Positions 1 to 8,457 of a DNA stretch of 64,000 bases are shown in pieces. The position numbers and the translations under genes were made by a program. The notes below the pieces were generated by a model. That model had not been told where the DNA came from, did not search any database, and saw nothing but the letters and a program-made list of their open reading frames with translations. The stretch comes from Roseicyclus marinus (GTDB taxonomy: Bacteria > Pseudomonadota > Alphaproteobacteria > Rhodobacterales > Rhodobacteraceae): assembly GCF_036322625.1 (NCBI RefSeq), contig NZ_AP027266.1, positions 313,001-377,000 on the forward strand. The letters are read 5' to 3'. Position 1 is the first letter of the stretch. Each line of letters begins with the position of its first letter.

Positions 1-408
1 GAACAGCTCCATCCCGTCGGTGTTTTCCCCAAAGACGCGATCGGACATCTCGACCGAAACGCCGGTCTGCGGGTTCCAGGCATCCGCGGCATCCGGGAAC
101 AGCGGATCGCCCCAGCGCACGAGCGTTTTCCAGCTGTAGCCCTCGGGCACGTGCACGGTGTTGTCGGTCTGTGCCGCGATGGGGGTGAAGGGGAAGCGCG
201 AGGCGGGCTGCGCCATCGCGGTGGTGCCTTTCAGGAGGCCGGTGCCCATGACGGCGGCACCCGACCCGAAGGCGAGAACACCGCCCAGAAAACCACGGCG
301 CGAAATGGCGCGCTCGACCACGCGGTCGAAATCCTGAACCTCGGGGCGGGGGAAATTCAGCTCGTCCCACTCGTCGGCGGACAGATGCTTGGTGTCGGTA
401 TCTTTCAT
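1..408 (-). CDS. phoX: PhoX-family alkaline phosphatase (DUF839), N-terminal part only
   Basis: The reading frame starts at the ATG at 408 and runs off the left edge, leaving 136 N-terminal residues. It begins MKDTDTKHLSADEWDELN and has a twin-arginine signal, SRRGFLGG, followed by a hydrophobic stretch and an AMAQ-type cleavage site, so the protein is exported folded by the Tat system. The part after the signal (HVPEGYSWKTLVRWGDPLFP, then the GVSVEMSDRVFGENTDGMELF region) is typical of the DUF839/PhoX family, which are calcium- and iron-dependent phosphomonoesterases of the periplasm that release phosphate from organic esters. A degenerate Pho-box-like site lies upstream at 473-490 on the same strand, which fits control by PhoB, whose gene is also in this window. 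The catalytic C-terminal part lies outside the window. Confidence 0.85.
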   Translation of the reverse strand, partial: MKDTDTKHLSADEWDELNFPRPEVQDFDRVVERAISRRGFLGGVLAFGSGAAVMGTGLLKGTTAMAQPASRFPFTPIAAQTDNTVHVPEGYSWKTLVRWGDPLFPDAADAWNPQTGVSVEMSDRVFGENTDGMELF

Positions 409-472
409 GAGATGCATTCCCTGGCTTTGACTGGCAAGTCGTGGCTTGCAGGCCGGGATTAGGCATGGCTGC

Positions 473-490
473 GTAACGGTTTTGTGGCGG
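473..490 (-). promoter_or_regulatory. Candidate degenerate Pho box upstream of phoX
   Basis: Read on the minus strand the site is CCGCCAC-AAAA-CCGTTAC, two 7-mers 11 bp apart. They match the CTGTTAC-AAAA-CTGTTGA arrangement upstream of pstS in this window at 5-6 of 7 positions per half. PhoX genes are usual members of the Pho regulon, so the position fits, but the match is weak enough to be chance. Confidence 0.4.
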
Positions 491-667
491 CGCGCGGCCT
501 GTCCACAGGGATTGTCAAAACCTATCGGCCGGTGGGTGGGAAAGCTGTCAGAGTGAGGGATGACCTATTCGTGACGGGCTTCCCACTTGTCCACAGGGGC
601 GGAAGCGGCCAGTAATACCTTGGCTTTACGGGCCGATTCTGTCTGTCGGATCAAAGGAGGTGGGGTG

Positions 668-1294
668 ATGCTCACGCGCCGTCATTTCATCATCACAAGC
701 ACCGCGATGTTTTCGGGTGCCATTGCGGGCCCTGCGCTGGCGCAGGATTCCGTGGGCTTCGACGCGACGGTCACGCGGCCCGATCCCGATCCGAATGCCA
801 ACAATCCATGGGGTCTGCACCCGCGTTTCATGCCCACGCGCGTGCAGCACCGGGCCGGATTGCAGCCCGGCGATATCCATGTCGATGCGGTGGCGCGCTA
901 CCTGTATCACATCGGGACGGATGGCACGGCCATGCGCTACGGCGTGGCCATCGGGCGGCCGGGTCTCTACCAGCCGGGAACGTTCCGCATCGGGCGCAAG
1001 CAGGAATGGCCGTCCTGGACACCGACGGCGAACATGATCGCGCGTGAACCCCATGTCTACAGCCAGTTCGCGGGCGGTGTTCCGGGTGGCCCCGAGAACC
1101 CGCTGGGAGCGCGCGCCTTTTACCTCTACGAGGGCAACCGCGACACCTATCTGCGCATCCACGGCACGCCGCAGCCCTGGTCGATCGGCACCTCGGCCTC
1201 GTCGGGCTGCGTGCGGATGGTGAACGCGCATGTGATCGAGCTTTACGAGAACGTCGAGATCGGTTCGACGGCCTATCTCTATCCGCAGGCCTGA
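668..1294 (+). CDS. L,D-transpeptidase (YkuD/ErfK family), exported
   Basis: The ATG at 668 is preceded at ideal distance by AGGAGG (655-660); a GTG three bases earlier is the only near alternative. The protein has 208 residues with an N-terminal TRRHFIITS signal of twin-arginine type and cleavage near ALAQ (residues 22-26). The YkuD catalytic signature is present: HG at 166-167, then SASSGCVRM with the nucleophile Cys181. Such enzymes make 3-3 peptidoglycan cross-links or attach proteins to the wall in the periplasm. The gene stands alone, divergent from phoX and convergent with the peroxiredoxin, with a shared terminator between them. The exact cross-linking role cannot be read from sequence. 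Confidence 0.9.
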   Translation: MLTRRHFIITSTAMFSGAIAGPALAQDSVGFDATVTRPDPDPNANNPWGLHPRFMPTRVQHRAGLQPGDIHVDAVARYLYHIGTDGTAMRYGVAIGRPGLYQPGTFRIGRKQEWPSWTPTANMIAREPHVYSQFAGGVPGGPENPLGARAFYLYEGNRDTYLRIHGTPQPWSIGTSASSGCVRMVNAHVIELYENVEIGSTAYLYPQA

Positions 1295-1315
1295 CGAAAC
1301 CCGTCGCGCCCATGA

Positions 1316-1343
1316 AAAAGGCCCCCGTTTTCGGGGGCCTTTT
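1316..1343. terminator. Bidirectional intrinsic terminator
   Basis: A perfect 12-bp stem, AAAAGGCCCCCG (1316-1327) and CGGGGGCCTTTT (1332-1343), with a TTTT loop. The A-run on one side and T-run on the other let it serve both the transpeptidase gene and the convergent peroxiredoxin gene. Confidence 0.9.
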
Positions 1344-1363
1344 CCTGTTCGGGGCGGCCGGGG

Positions 1364-2017
1364 TCAGGCCGGCATCTTGACCGTGCGCAGGTAGGGCAGT
1401 TTGACATCCACCTCGCCGAATTTCGCGCGCGCGGCTTCGGTGTCGAGCGACAGGGCGACGATCACGTCCTGCCCGTGGACCCAGTTGGCGGGCGTCGCGA
1501 TGGGCTTGCCCCACGTGGCCTGCAGCGCGTCGAGGGCGCGCAGCACCTCGGCGAAATTGCGACCGACCGACATCGGGTAGGTCAGCATCAGCTGCACCTT
1601 GTGATCGGGCGACACGATGTAGACCACGCGGACCGACGCGCTGTCGGCGGCGGTGCGGCCATCGGGCAGGTAGGCATCGGCGGGCAGCATGTCGAGCGCC
1701 TTGGACACGGCGAGGCTGTCATCGGCGATGATCGGGAAACCGGCCTTGGCGCCCGAGGTCGCCTCGATATCCGATTTCCATTTCACATGCTCTTCGGCCT
1801 TGTCCACGGACAGGCCGATCACCTTGGTCTTGCGCTTGGCCCATTCGTCGGCCAGCTGCGCGACCGCGCCGAATTCCGTGGTGCAGACCGGCGTGAAATC
1901 CTTGGGATGCGAGAACAGGATCAGCCAGCTGTCGCCTTGGAACTCATGCAGCGAAAAGCTGCCCTGATCGGTGTCGACCGCAAGGTCGGGAAAGGTGTCG
2001 TTGATGCGCAGGCCCAT
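1364..2017 (-). CDS. 1-Cys peroxiredoxin (Prx6 type)
   Basis: 217 residues, the normal size for the Prx6 group. The peroxidatic motif is DFTPVCTTE with Cys45, and the long C-terminal domain (about 155-217, with WVHGQDVIVAL) is that of 1-Cys peroxiredoxins rather than AhpC. The enzyme reduces hydrogen peroxide and alkyl hydroperoxides in the cytoplasm. The ATG at 2017 is followed by MGLRINDTFPDL, the usual start of the family, and CAGGAGG lies just upstream on the minus strand. It is monocistronic and diverges from the aldehyde dehydrogenase gene across a 247-bp gap. No OxyR-like site is obvious next to it. Confidence 0.93.
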   Translation of the reverse strand: MGLRINDTFPDLAVDTDQGSFSLHEFQGDSWLILFSHPKDFTPVCTTEFGAVAQLADEWAKRKTKVIGLSVDKAEEHVKWKSDIEATSGAKAGFPIIADDSLAVSKALDMLPADAYLPDGRTAADSASVRVVYIVSPDHKVQLMLTYPMSVGRNFAEVLRALDALQATWGKPIATPANWVHGQDVIVALSLDTEAARAKFGEVDVKLPYLRTVKMPA

Positions 2018-2264
2018 GCTGGGGACCTCCTGATTTGATTTGCGTTGTCAACTCATATAGGCATTCGGCAGGGTGATTTCACCGTGGAAATCGCCGCAGC
2101 TGCGAAAGAAGGACGGGCATTTTCCCCTGCTGCTGCAAGACTGCCGGATGTTCGGCCATGACGGTGCGGATGGGATGGTCGTTTGCGTTCGCCGTGCTGT
2201 CGCGGACCCGCCTTGAAGCCCGGCGCAGGGGATGACAGGCTGCGCCCCAACATGGGAGACGATC

Positions 2265-3698
2265 ATGCAACACAGCCGCCAATTCTACATCAACGGGCGC
2301 TGGGTGGACCCCGCAACGCCGCGTGACCTGCCCGTCATCGACCCTTCGACCGAGGAGGTCTGCGCCACGATCTCGCTCGGCGATCAGGCCGATACAGATG
2401 CCGCCGTCGCCGCCGCGCGCGCCGCGTTCGACGCTTGGGCCGCCACCCCCATCCCCGAACGGATCGCGGCGCTCGAGCGGCTGTTGGCCGCCTATACCGC
2501 GCGGGCCGAGGATATGGCGCAAGCCATCAGCGCCGAGATGGGTGCCCCCATCGATTGGTCGCGCCAGCAGCAGGTGACATCGGGCGATTGGCATTTCGAA
2601 GGCTTCATCGCCGCCGCCAAGGAGATGGAATGGGATCGCCCGCTGGGGCCGCAATCGCCGGGCGAGCGGATTTTCCATGAACCCATCGGGGTCGTGGCGC
2701 TGATCACGCCGTGGAATTGGCCGATGAACCAGATCGCGCTCAAGGTCGCGCCGGCGCTTCTGGCGGGCTGCACGATGGTTCTGAAACCGTCCGAGGTCGC
2801 GCCGCTGTCGGGTCTCGTCTTTGCCGAGATCGTGGATGCAGCGGGCCTGCCGCCGGGTGTGTTCAACATGGTCAATGGCGACGGGCCGGGCGTGGGCAGC
2901 CAGCTGTCCGCCCACGCGGATGTCGACATGGTGAGCTTTACCGGGTCGACGCGGGCGGGGCGGCTGATCTCGATCGCGGCTGCCGACACGATCAAGCGCG
3001 TCAGCCTGGAACTGGGCGGCAAGGGGGCGAACATCATCTTTGCCGATGCCGATGAAAAGGCCGTCAAGCGCGGCGCGATGCGGTGTTTCGGCAATTCGGG
3101 CCAATCGTGCAACGCGCCGACCCGGATGCTGGTGCAGCGCGAACGCTATGACGAAGCGGTCGAGATCGCGGCCAAGGTAGCCGAGGAGACGCCGGTCATC
3201 CCTGCGGCCCAAGAAGGGCGCGGGATCGGGCCCGTTGTGTCCGAGGTGCAATTCGACAAGATCCAGGCGCTGATCCAGACCGGCATCGACGAAGGCGCGC
3301 GGCTGGTTGCGGGCGGAACCGGGCGGCCCGGTCATCTGAACCGGGGCTTTTTCGTGCGGCCCACGGTCTTTGCCGATGTGACGCCCGACATGACGATCTA
3401 CCGCGAGGAAATCTTTGGCCCCGTTCTGTCGATCATCCCCTTCGACACCGAAGAGGATGCGGTGCGCATGGCCAATGACACGGTCTATGGCCTGACCAAC
3501 TATATCCAGACGACCGACAAGGATCGGCTGCGCCGCGTGGCGCGGCGGCTGAGGTCGGGGATGGTGGAATGCAACGGCAAGGGCTTTGGCAAGGGCTCGC
3601 CCTTTGGCGGGTTCAAGCAATCGGGCAATGGCCGCGAAGGCGGGGTCTGGGGCATCCACGAATTCCTCGAGGTCAAGGCCGTCAGCGACTGGGACTGA
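2265..3698 (+). CDS. NAD(P)-dependent aldehyde dehydrogenase
   Basis: The ATG at 2265 follows GGGAGAC; an earlier in-frame ATG at 2232 lacks a ribosome site and would add residues unlike the family. 477 residues with the ALDH superfamily signatures: WNWP at 151-154, FTGSTRAG in the cofactor region, LELGGKG with catalytic Glu249, and GNSGQSCNAPTR with nucleophile Cys282. It oxidises an aldehyde to the acid with NAD(P). The substrate is not evident; the sequence resembles the general aldehyde dehydrogenases often called DhaS or AldA-like rather than BADH or MMSDH. It stands alone, and a GC-rich hairpin follows it. Confidence 0.9.
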   Translation: MQHSRQFYINGRWVDPATPRDLPVIDPSTEEVCATISLGDQADTDAAVAAARAAFDAWAATPIPERIAALERLLAAYTARAEDMAQAISAEMGAPIDWSRQQQVTSGDWHFEGFIAAAKEMEWDRPLGPQSPGERIFHEPIGVVALITPWNWPMNQIALKVAPALLAGCTMVLKPSEVAPLSGLVFAEIVDAAGLPPGVFNMVNGDGPGVGSQLSAHADVDMVSFTGSTRAGRLISIAAADTIKRVSLELGGKGANIIFADADEKAVKRGAMRCFGNSGQSCNAPTRMLVQRERYDEAVEIAAKVAEETPVIPAAQEGRGIGPVVSEVQFDKIQALIQTGIDEGARLVAGGTGRPGHLNRGFFVRPTVFADVTPDMTIYREEIFGPVLSIIPFDTEEDAVRMANDTVYGLTNYIQTTDKDRLRRVARRLRSGMVECNGKGFGKGSPFGGFKQSGNGREGGVWGIHEFLEVKAVSDWD

Positions 3699-3704
3699 TC
3701 CCTG

Positions 3705-3731
3705 CCGCGCCGTGGTTTTGCTGCGGCGCGG
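3705..3731 (+). terminator. Hairpin after the aldehyde dehydrogenase gene
   Basis: Perfect 8-bp stem CCGCGCCG / CGGCGCGG with an 11-base loop, starting 7 bases after the stop codon. There is no real T-run, so termination is plausible but not certain. Confidence 0.5.
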
Positions 3732-3797
3732 AACTTTGTCGTGGTCCTGTCGCGCAAACCGCCTATCTCCGTCCAAGACGGAAGAAGGAAGCGCGGC

Positions 3798-4589
3798 ATG
3801 GGCCCGATTGTCTTGATCCTTGGCAGCGGTCCGGCTGCCGTGGCCGTAAAGAGTTGGGATCGTTCGGTTTTCGATCATGTTGTCGCGATCAACAACGCCT
3901 GGCGGCTGCGGCCTGACTGGGATGTGTCGATCCACCCCGAGGATTTCCCGGTCGAACATCGCCCGCCCGGTCTTTTGGCCGGCCAGCGCCGGATCGAGGC
4001 GCGGGATTACGTGCCGGTGCAAAACGCCTATGGCGGGTTCGTCTATGCAGGCGGCACGATGGCCTTTACCGCCGGATACTGGGCGCTGGGGGCGCTCAAG
4101 CCCCGCGTGATGGCGTTTTTCGGCTGCGACATGGTCTATGCCGCGACGGGGCGCACGCATTTCTACGGAACGGGTACTGCCGATCCGCTGCGCGAGGACA
4201 TCACGCTCCAGAGCCTCGAGGCCAAGGCTGCGCGGCTGCAGCTTCTGGCGGCGGAACAGGGTTGCGCCTGCGTGAACCTGTCGTGGCAGGACAGCCGTTT
4301 GGTGTTTCCGCGCGCCACGCTCGACGATCTGGCCGAGGCGCTGCCGGTGGACATCGACGCTGGCCACATGGCTGCGGCCAGGGCGCGCGAGGCGGAACTG
4401 GGCTACATGGTCCCGTCGGGTCGCTATTGGGCAGAGGCCGACAGGTTCGACGCACAGGCTCTGGCCGATCTGGATGCGCTGTGGCTATCGGCGCAGCGCG
4501 CGTCGGTCAGAACGGAACGGATGCGCGAAACAGCATCCCTTGCCCGCCGTCCGGGTGCCGCAGTTTCAGGCTTTCGGCGTGGAGCATGA
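3798..4589 (+). CDS. Conserved protein of unknown function with a nucleotide-binding-like N-terminus
   Basis: The ATG at 3798 is preceded by GAAGAAGGAAG and gives 263 residues. It opens with VLILGSGPAA, then VAINNAWRLRPDWDVSIHPEDF and later YAGGTMAFTAGYWAL and VMAFFGCDMVY. The GSGP start followed by an INNAW motif resembles uncharacterised proteins related to DUF115 and cell-surface glycosyltransferase-like families, but I cannot name an activity. No signal peptide or membrane segment is visible, so it is probably cytoplasmic. Its last 83 bp overlap the 3' end of the convergent pseudouridine synthase gene; the last 25-30 residues are therefore encoded opposite conserved coding sequence and may be dispensable. 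Confidence 0.7.
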   Translation: MGPIVLILGSGPAAVAVKSWDRSVFDHVVAINNAWRLRPDWDVSIHPEDFPVEHRPPGLLAGQRRIEARDYVPVQNAYGGFVYAGGTMAFTAGYWALGALKPRVMAFFGCDMVYAATGRTHFYGTGTADPLREDITLQSLEAKAARLQLLAAEQGCACVNLSWQDSRLVFPRATLDDLAEALPVDIDAGHMAAARAREAELGYMVPSGRYWAEADRFDAQALADLDALWLSAQRASVRTERMRETASLARRPGAAVSGFRRGA

Positions 4590-5175
4590 GGCGCGGATAG
4601 TCGCGCGCAGCCCCCGTCGCGTAGAACGGGTCACCCAGGATCGGGTGGCCCAGTTCCAGCATATGGACCCGCAATTGATGTGAGCGCCCCGTCTTGGGGT
4701 AAAGCCGCATCCGCGTGGTGCCGTCCTCGATGCGGATGCGCCGCCAGTCGGTCACTGCAGGGCGCCCGTTTTCATGGTCGACATGCTGGCGCGGGCGGTT
4801 CGGCCAATCCACGCAAAGCGGCAGATCGATCGTGCCTTCGGCCTCGGCCACCTCGCCCCAGACGCGGGCGGCATAGACCTTTTTCGTCTGCCGCGTCTCG
4901 AATTGCTGGCCCAGATGGCGTTGGGCATGGGGCGTCAGGGCAAAGACCATGATGCCCGATGTGTCCATGTCCAGACGATGCACCAGAAGCGCCGTGGGAA
5001 AGGCCGCCTGCACCCGCGCGAGCAGGCAATCGGACAGGTGATCGCCCCGCCCCGGCACCGACAAGAGACCCGCAGGCTTGTTCACGATGACGATCTGGTC
5101 ATCGGCATGCACGATGTCGAGCGGCGCGTCGGGCGGCCGGTAGTCAAAGGCCGGATTGGGCGCGGCCTCGGTCAA
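4507..5175 (-). CDS. RluA-family RNA pseudouridine synthase
   Basis: 222 residues with the RluA catalytic motif HRLDMDTSG (catalytic Asp69), the KPAGLLSVPG strand and the C-terminal LYPKTGRSHQLRVHM motif. It isomerises specific uridines in rRNA or tRNA to pseudouridine. It lacks an S4 domain, which puts it nearer RluA or TruC than RluC or RluD; the target base is not predictable. The start appears to be a TTG at 5175 overlapping the TGA of the upstream DUF1244 gene (CATTGA on the minus strand), as expected for translational coupling, and no suitable ATG follows closely. Last gene of a three-gene minus-strand operon. Confidence 0.88.
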   Translation of the reverse strand: MTEAAPNPAFDYRPPDAPLDIVHADDQIVIVNKPAGLLSVPGRGDHLSDCLLARVQAAFPTALLVHRLDMDTSGIMVFALTPHAQRHLGQQFETRQTKKVYAARVWGEVAEAEGTIDLPLCVDWPNRPRQHVDHENGRPAVTDWRRIRIEDGTTRMRLYPKTGRSHQLRVHMLELGHPILGDPFYATGAARDYPRLMLHAESLKLRHPDGGQGMLFRASVPF

Positions 5176-5468
5176 TGGCCGGGGTTCGACTTGGAAAAGG
5201 CGTCTTTCTGCGCCTCGGTCGCCTCGGTCTGGTGCAGCGCTTTCCAGTCGTCATAGGGCATGCCGTAGACGATGGTGCGCGCGGTTTCCTTGTCCATCTC
5301 GATCCCGCGTTCGCTCGCGGCTTCCTGGTACCAGCGCGACAGGCAGTTGCGGCAGAACCCGGCCATGTTCATCAGGTCGATGTTCTGCACATCCGTGCGC
5401 TCGTTCATGTGCTGCAGGAGGCGGCGAAAGGCTGCGGCCTCGAGCTCGGTACGGGTCTGGTCATCCAT
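5172..5468 (-). CDS. DUF1244 domain protein
   Basis: 98 residues from the ATG at 5468, preceded by GGAGG on the minus strand. The sequence RRLLQHMNERTDVQNIDLMN then MAGFCRNCLSRWYQEAA matches the DUF1244 family, small cytoplasmic proteins common in Alphaproteobacteria. The FCRNC pair could bind a metal, but function is unknown. It lies 22 bp after the N-formylglutamate amidohydrolase gene and overlaps the start of the pseudouridine synthase gene, so the three are probably cotranscribed. Confidence 0.85.
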   Translation of the reverse strand: MDDQTRTELEAAAFRRLLQHMNERTDVQNIDLMNMAGFCRNCLSRWYQEAASERGIEMDKETARTIVYGMPYDDWKALHQTEATEAQKDAFSKSNPGH

Positions 5469-5490
5469 GGCAAATCCTCCGGCGGTTTTC

Positions 5491-6228
5491 TCAGACCTCG
5501 GCATTCTTCAGCGCCGCGTCAAGCAGGGGCGCAAGCCTTTCGCCCCAAGCGGCCTGTTGGGCGGGCGTCGCGATCAGGTCGTTGCGGATTTCCACCAGCA
5601 CATGCAACCGCCCCGGCTGGACCGCATGCCGGTCGAGCGCATCGCCGGGCAGATGGCCGGAATAGGGTTCGTTGTCGCCCACGCACAGATCGGGTTCGGC
5701 GCGCAGGCGGGCGATCAGCGGATAGGCCAGCCGCGTGTCGCCCGCATAGAGCACACCGACATGCCATGGCCGAAGCGGGCGGCCCACGAATTGCGGCGTG
5801 AAGGAATGGATCGAGACGATCACGGGATCGTCGCGGCCCTCGATCAGTGCGCCAAGCGCGCGGTGATAGGGGCGGTGGAACAGATCGAGCCTGCGGTCGA
5901 TTTCGGCCGCATCGGCATGGCGGTTGGCGGGGATGATCGAGCCGTCGTAGATTTTCATGCAGAGCGTCGGATCATCCTCGCCCCGGTTCGGATCGATCAC
6001 GAGGCGCGAGAATTCCGACAGGATCACGGGGGCATCCAGCATTTCGGCCAGCCGGAGCGATACGCCCGCCGCGCCCACGTCATAGGCGATGTGGCGGTTC
6101 ATGTCCTCGGGCGGCAATCCCAGATCGCCCCCCGCAACCTCGGGCGGGACGTGGTTGGAGGCATGGTCGCAGGTCACCACCCAGCGCCCGCGCCTGTCCG
6201 CGCCCTCGATCCTGAAAGCCTGTGTCAT
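5491..6228 (-). CDS. N-formylglutamate amidohydrolase family protein
   Basis: 245 residues from the ATG at 6228 (MTQAFRIEGADRRG); an upstream in-frame ATG at 6339 would add 37 residues of low-complexity sequence and sits in the pyk promoter region. Family motifs include VTCDHASNHVPPE near the N-terminus, DVGAAGVSLRLAE, SRLVIDPNR and HSFTP, all typical of the N-formylglutamate deformylase (HutG-like) fold, a zinc-dependent amidohydrolase. In histidine catabolism such enzymes make glutamate and formate, but no hut genes are nearby, so the physiological substrate here is open. First gene of the operon with DUF1244 and rluA, divergent from pyk. Confidence 0.85.
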   Translation of the reverse strand: MTQAFRIEGADRRGRWVVTCDHASNHVPPEVAGGDLGLPPEDMNRHIAYDVGAAGVSLRLAEMLDAPVILSEFSRLVIDPNRGEDDPTLCMKIYDGSIIPANRHADAAEIDRRLDLFHRPYHRALGALIEGRDDPVIVSIHSFTPQFVGRPLRPWHVGVLYAGDTRLAYPLIARLRAEPDLCVGDNEPYSGHLPGDALDRHAVQPGRLHVLVEIRNDLIATPAQQAAWGERLAPLLDAALKNAEV

Positions 6229-6443
6229 CGGGTCGTTACCTTGTCGGAGTGCAACGGGGGCGGGCATAGGCGCTTTGCCCCCGCGACGCCAGAGGGCAGC
6301 CTGTCCAAGCCGGTTGTCGGGCGCTGGGAATTGCGCCATAGAGCATGTAGAACAGGGCTGTTTGCGCTAACATCGCGTGAGCGGCCAGCCGGTCGGGCCC
6401 ATAACCGGGCCCTGTCCGGGCAGAGGGAACAGGGGAACACGCA

Positions 6444-7892
6444 ATGAAACGCGACCGCAACGTCAAGATCGTGGCCACGCTGGGCCCCGCCTCGGACGGC
6501 GAGCACATGATCCGCAAGCTCTACGAGGCTGGCGCCGATGTGTTCCGCCTGAACATGTCGCACGGCGGCCATGACGAGATCCGCGCCCGCCATGCCGCCA
6601 TCCGCAAGGTCGAGCGCGAGATGGGCCGCCCCATTGCCATCCTTGCCGATCTTCAGGGGCCGAAGCTGCGCTGCGGTGTCTTTGCCGAGGACGAGGGGCA
6701 TGTGCTGCGCAACGGGGCGTCCTTTCGCTTCGATCTCGACCCGACGCCGGGGACGGACAAGCGTGTGAACCTGCCCCATCCCGAGATTTTCGCGGCCCTC
6801 GAACCAGGGTCCCGCCTGTTGGTCAATGACGGCAAGGTGCGGCTGCGCGTCGATGATTGCGGCCCCGATTTCGCCGATTGCACGGTGATCGCGGGTGGCC
6901 CGGTGTCGAACCGCAAGGGCGTGAACGTGCCTGACGTGGTCCTGCCGCTGGCAGCCCTGTCGGAAAAGGATCGCGCCGATCTGGAGTTTGTCTGCGAATT
7001 GGGTGTCGATTGGCTGGCGCTGTCCTTTGTCCAGCGTGCCGCCGACGTGCACGAGGCGCGTGACCTGGCCAAGGGGCGGGCCGCGATCCTGTCCAAGATC
7101 GAGAAACCGGCGGCTGTCACGGCCTTTGAGGAAATCCTCGCCGCCTCGGACGGGATCATGGTGGCGCGCGGCGATCTGGGCGTGGAATTGCCGGTTCATG
7201 CCGTCCCCCCGATCCAGAAGCGGCTGGTGCGCAAATGCCGGTCGGCGGCCAAGCCCGTGATCGTGGCGACCCAGATGCTGGAATCCATGATCGAAAGCCC
7301 GATGCCCACCCGCGCCGAAGTGTCCGACGTGGCCACCGCGCTGTACGAAGGGGCCGATGCCGTGATGCTGTCCGCGGAATCGGCGGCGGGCAGCTACCCG
7401 GTCGAGGCGGTGCAGACCATGCACAATGTCGCGCTCGAGGTCGAAAGCGACCCGAATTTCCACACGATCATGGCCGCCTCGCGGCAGGTCACGCGCTCTT
7501 CGACGGCGGATGCCATTGTCGCGGCCGCGCGCGAGATCGCGGAAACCGTGGATATCAAGGCGATCTGCTGCTTCACCCAATCGGGCGGCACGGCCTCGCT
7601 CGTGGCGCGGGAACGGCCGCGGGTTCCGATCCTTGCGCTGACGCCGGTGATCTCGGTGGCGCGGCGGATGTGCCTGACCTGGGGCTGCCAGTGCTACATC
7701 ACGGGCGAGTTGACGCGGTTCAAGGGCGCGGTGGTGTCGGCGGCGCGGACCGCGCGCGATGGCGGCTACGCGACCGAAGAGGATCAGATCATCGTCACCG
7801 CGGGCGTGCCCTTCAACGTGCAGGGGTCGACCAACATCCTGCGCGTGGCCCCCTGCGCCGAGCGCCTGATCTACGCCACCGATCCGGAATGA
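6444..7892 (+). CDS. pyk: Pyruvate kinase
   Basis: 482 residues, the usual length. It starts MKRDRNVKIVATLGPAS and carries the family signatures FRLNMSHG, LADLQGPKLR, ILSKIEKPAAV (catalytic Lys), MVARGDLGVELP (Mg2+ site) and VATQMLESM. It converts phosphoenolpyruvate and ADP to pyruvate and ATP, the last step of glycolysis and of the Entner-Doudoroff route. The ATG at 6444 is 20 bp after AGAGGGAACAGG. A small secreted-protein gene overlaps its stop by ATGA. The 215-bp gap upstream is a divergent promoter region and contains a GC-rich inverted repeat (CGGGGGC / GCCCCCG at about 6249-6278). Confidence 0.97.
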   Translation: MKRDRNVKIVATLGPASDGEHMIRKLYEAGADVFRLNMSHGGHDEIRARHAAIRKVEREMGRPIAILADLQGPKLRCGVFAEDEGHVLRNGASFRFDLDPTPGTDKRVNLPHPEIFAALEPGSRLLVNDGKVRLRVDDCGPDFADCTVIAGGPVSNRKGVNVPDVVLPLAALSEKDRADLEFVCELGVDWLALSFVQRAADVHEARDLAKGRAAILSKIEKPAAVTAFEEILAASDGIMVARGDLGVELPVHAVPPIQKRLVRKCRSAAKPVIVATQMLESMIESPMPTRAEVSDVATALYEGADAVMLSAESAAGSYPVEAVQTMHNVALEVESDPNFHTIMAASRQVTRSSTADAIVAAAREIAETVDIKAICCFTQSGGTASLVARERPRVPILALTPVISVARRMCLTWGCQCYITGELTRFKGAVVSAARTARDGGYATEEDQIIVTAGVPFNVQGSTNILRVAPCAERLIYATDPE

Positions 7893-8419
7893 TCCGCGCG
7901 CTGGCGCTGGCGCTGCTGTTGGCCGGACCGGCGGCAGCGCATGTGCTGGACGGGCAGATCACAGAACAGGACGGCGCGGGGCGGTTCGTCTTGCTGGACG
8001 AGCCGCCGCTGGCCGTGGGGCAGGATATCTTCGACAGTCCCGATCTGATCGCCTTTGACGAGGCTCAGGGCGTGATCCTGCCCGCCATGCTGCGGCTGGA
8101 TCTGGGCGGGCCGATCCCTACGGGGACGGTCGCGGCCTTTCATTCACTGGTCTTTGACGGCACGGGCGGGCGGCAGCGCGGTTGGGTCCTGTTCGATGGG
8201 CCCATCCTGGGCGTGGCGATCCTGCCCGACACCCTGGCCGCGACGGATGCGCTGGCCGGGGGTGTGACGCTGTTTCTGGGCCACGAGATGCGGGGGTTGG
8301 AGCGGGGCGACCGCGCCTGGATCGATGCGGATGATCCCCGGCGGCTTTGGGTCGATTGGGCGGGATCATCGCCCGGTGACCAGTTGCGGGTGGTGACCGG
8401 GGCTTTGCCGCTTATGTAA
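7889..8419 (+). CDS. Hypothetical exported protein
   Basis: 176 residues starting at an ATG that overlaps the pyk stop codon (ATGA at 7889-7892), which suggests translational coupling. The N-terminus MIRALALALLLAGPAAAHVL is a clear signal peptide with an AAA-type cleavage site, so the product is probably periplasmic. The mature part contains no motif I recognise; it includes two LDEPP / DSPDLIAFDE acidic stretches and an LFLGHEMRGL segment. No functional call is possible. The close link to pyk is odd for an exported protein and may reflect shared expression only. Confidence 0.7.
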   Translation: MIRALALALLLAGPAAAHVLDGQITEQDGAGRFVLLDEPPLAVGQDIFDSPDLIAFDEAQGVILPAMLRLDLGGPIPTGTVAAFHSLVFDGTGGRQRGWVLFDGPILGVAILPDTLAATDALAGGVTLFLGHEMRGLERGDRAWIDADDPRRLWVDWAGSSPGDQLRVVTGALPLM

Positions 8420-8457
8420 TCTGGTGTTGTCCCGGGCTTTGGCGCATAGGTTTTGTC

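Noticed and set aside
2079-4367. Long minus-strand frame opposite the aldehyde dehydrogenase and next gene
   Set aside because: Its composition (Arg, His, Asp, Gly rich) is that of the complement of GC3-rich coding DNA; the plus-strand genes have full catalytic motifs.
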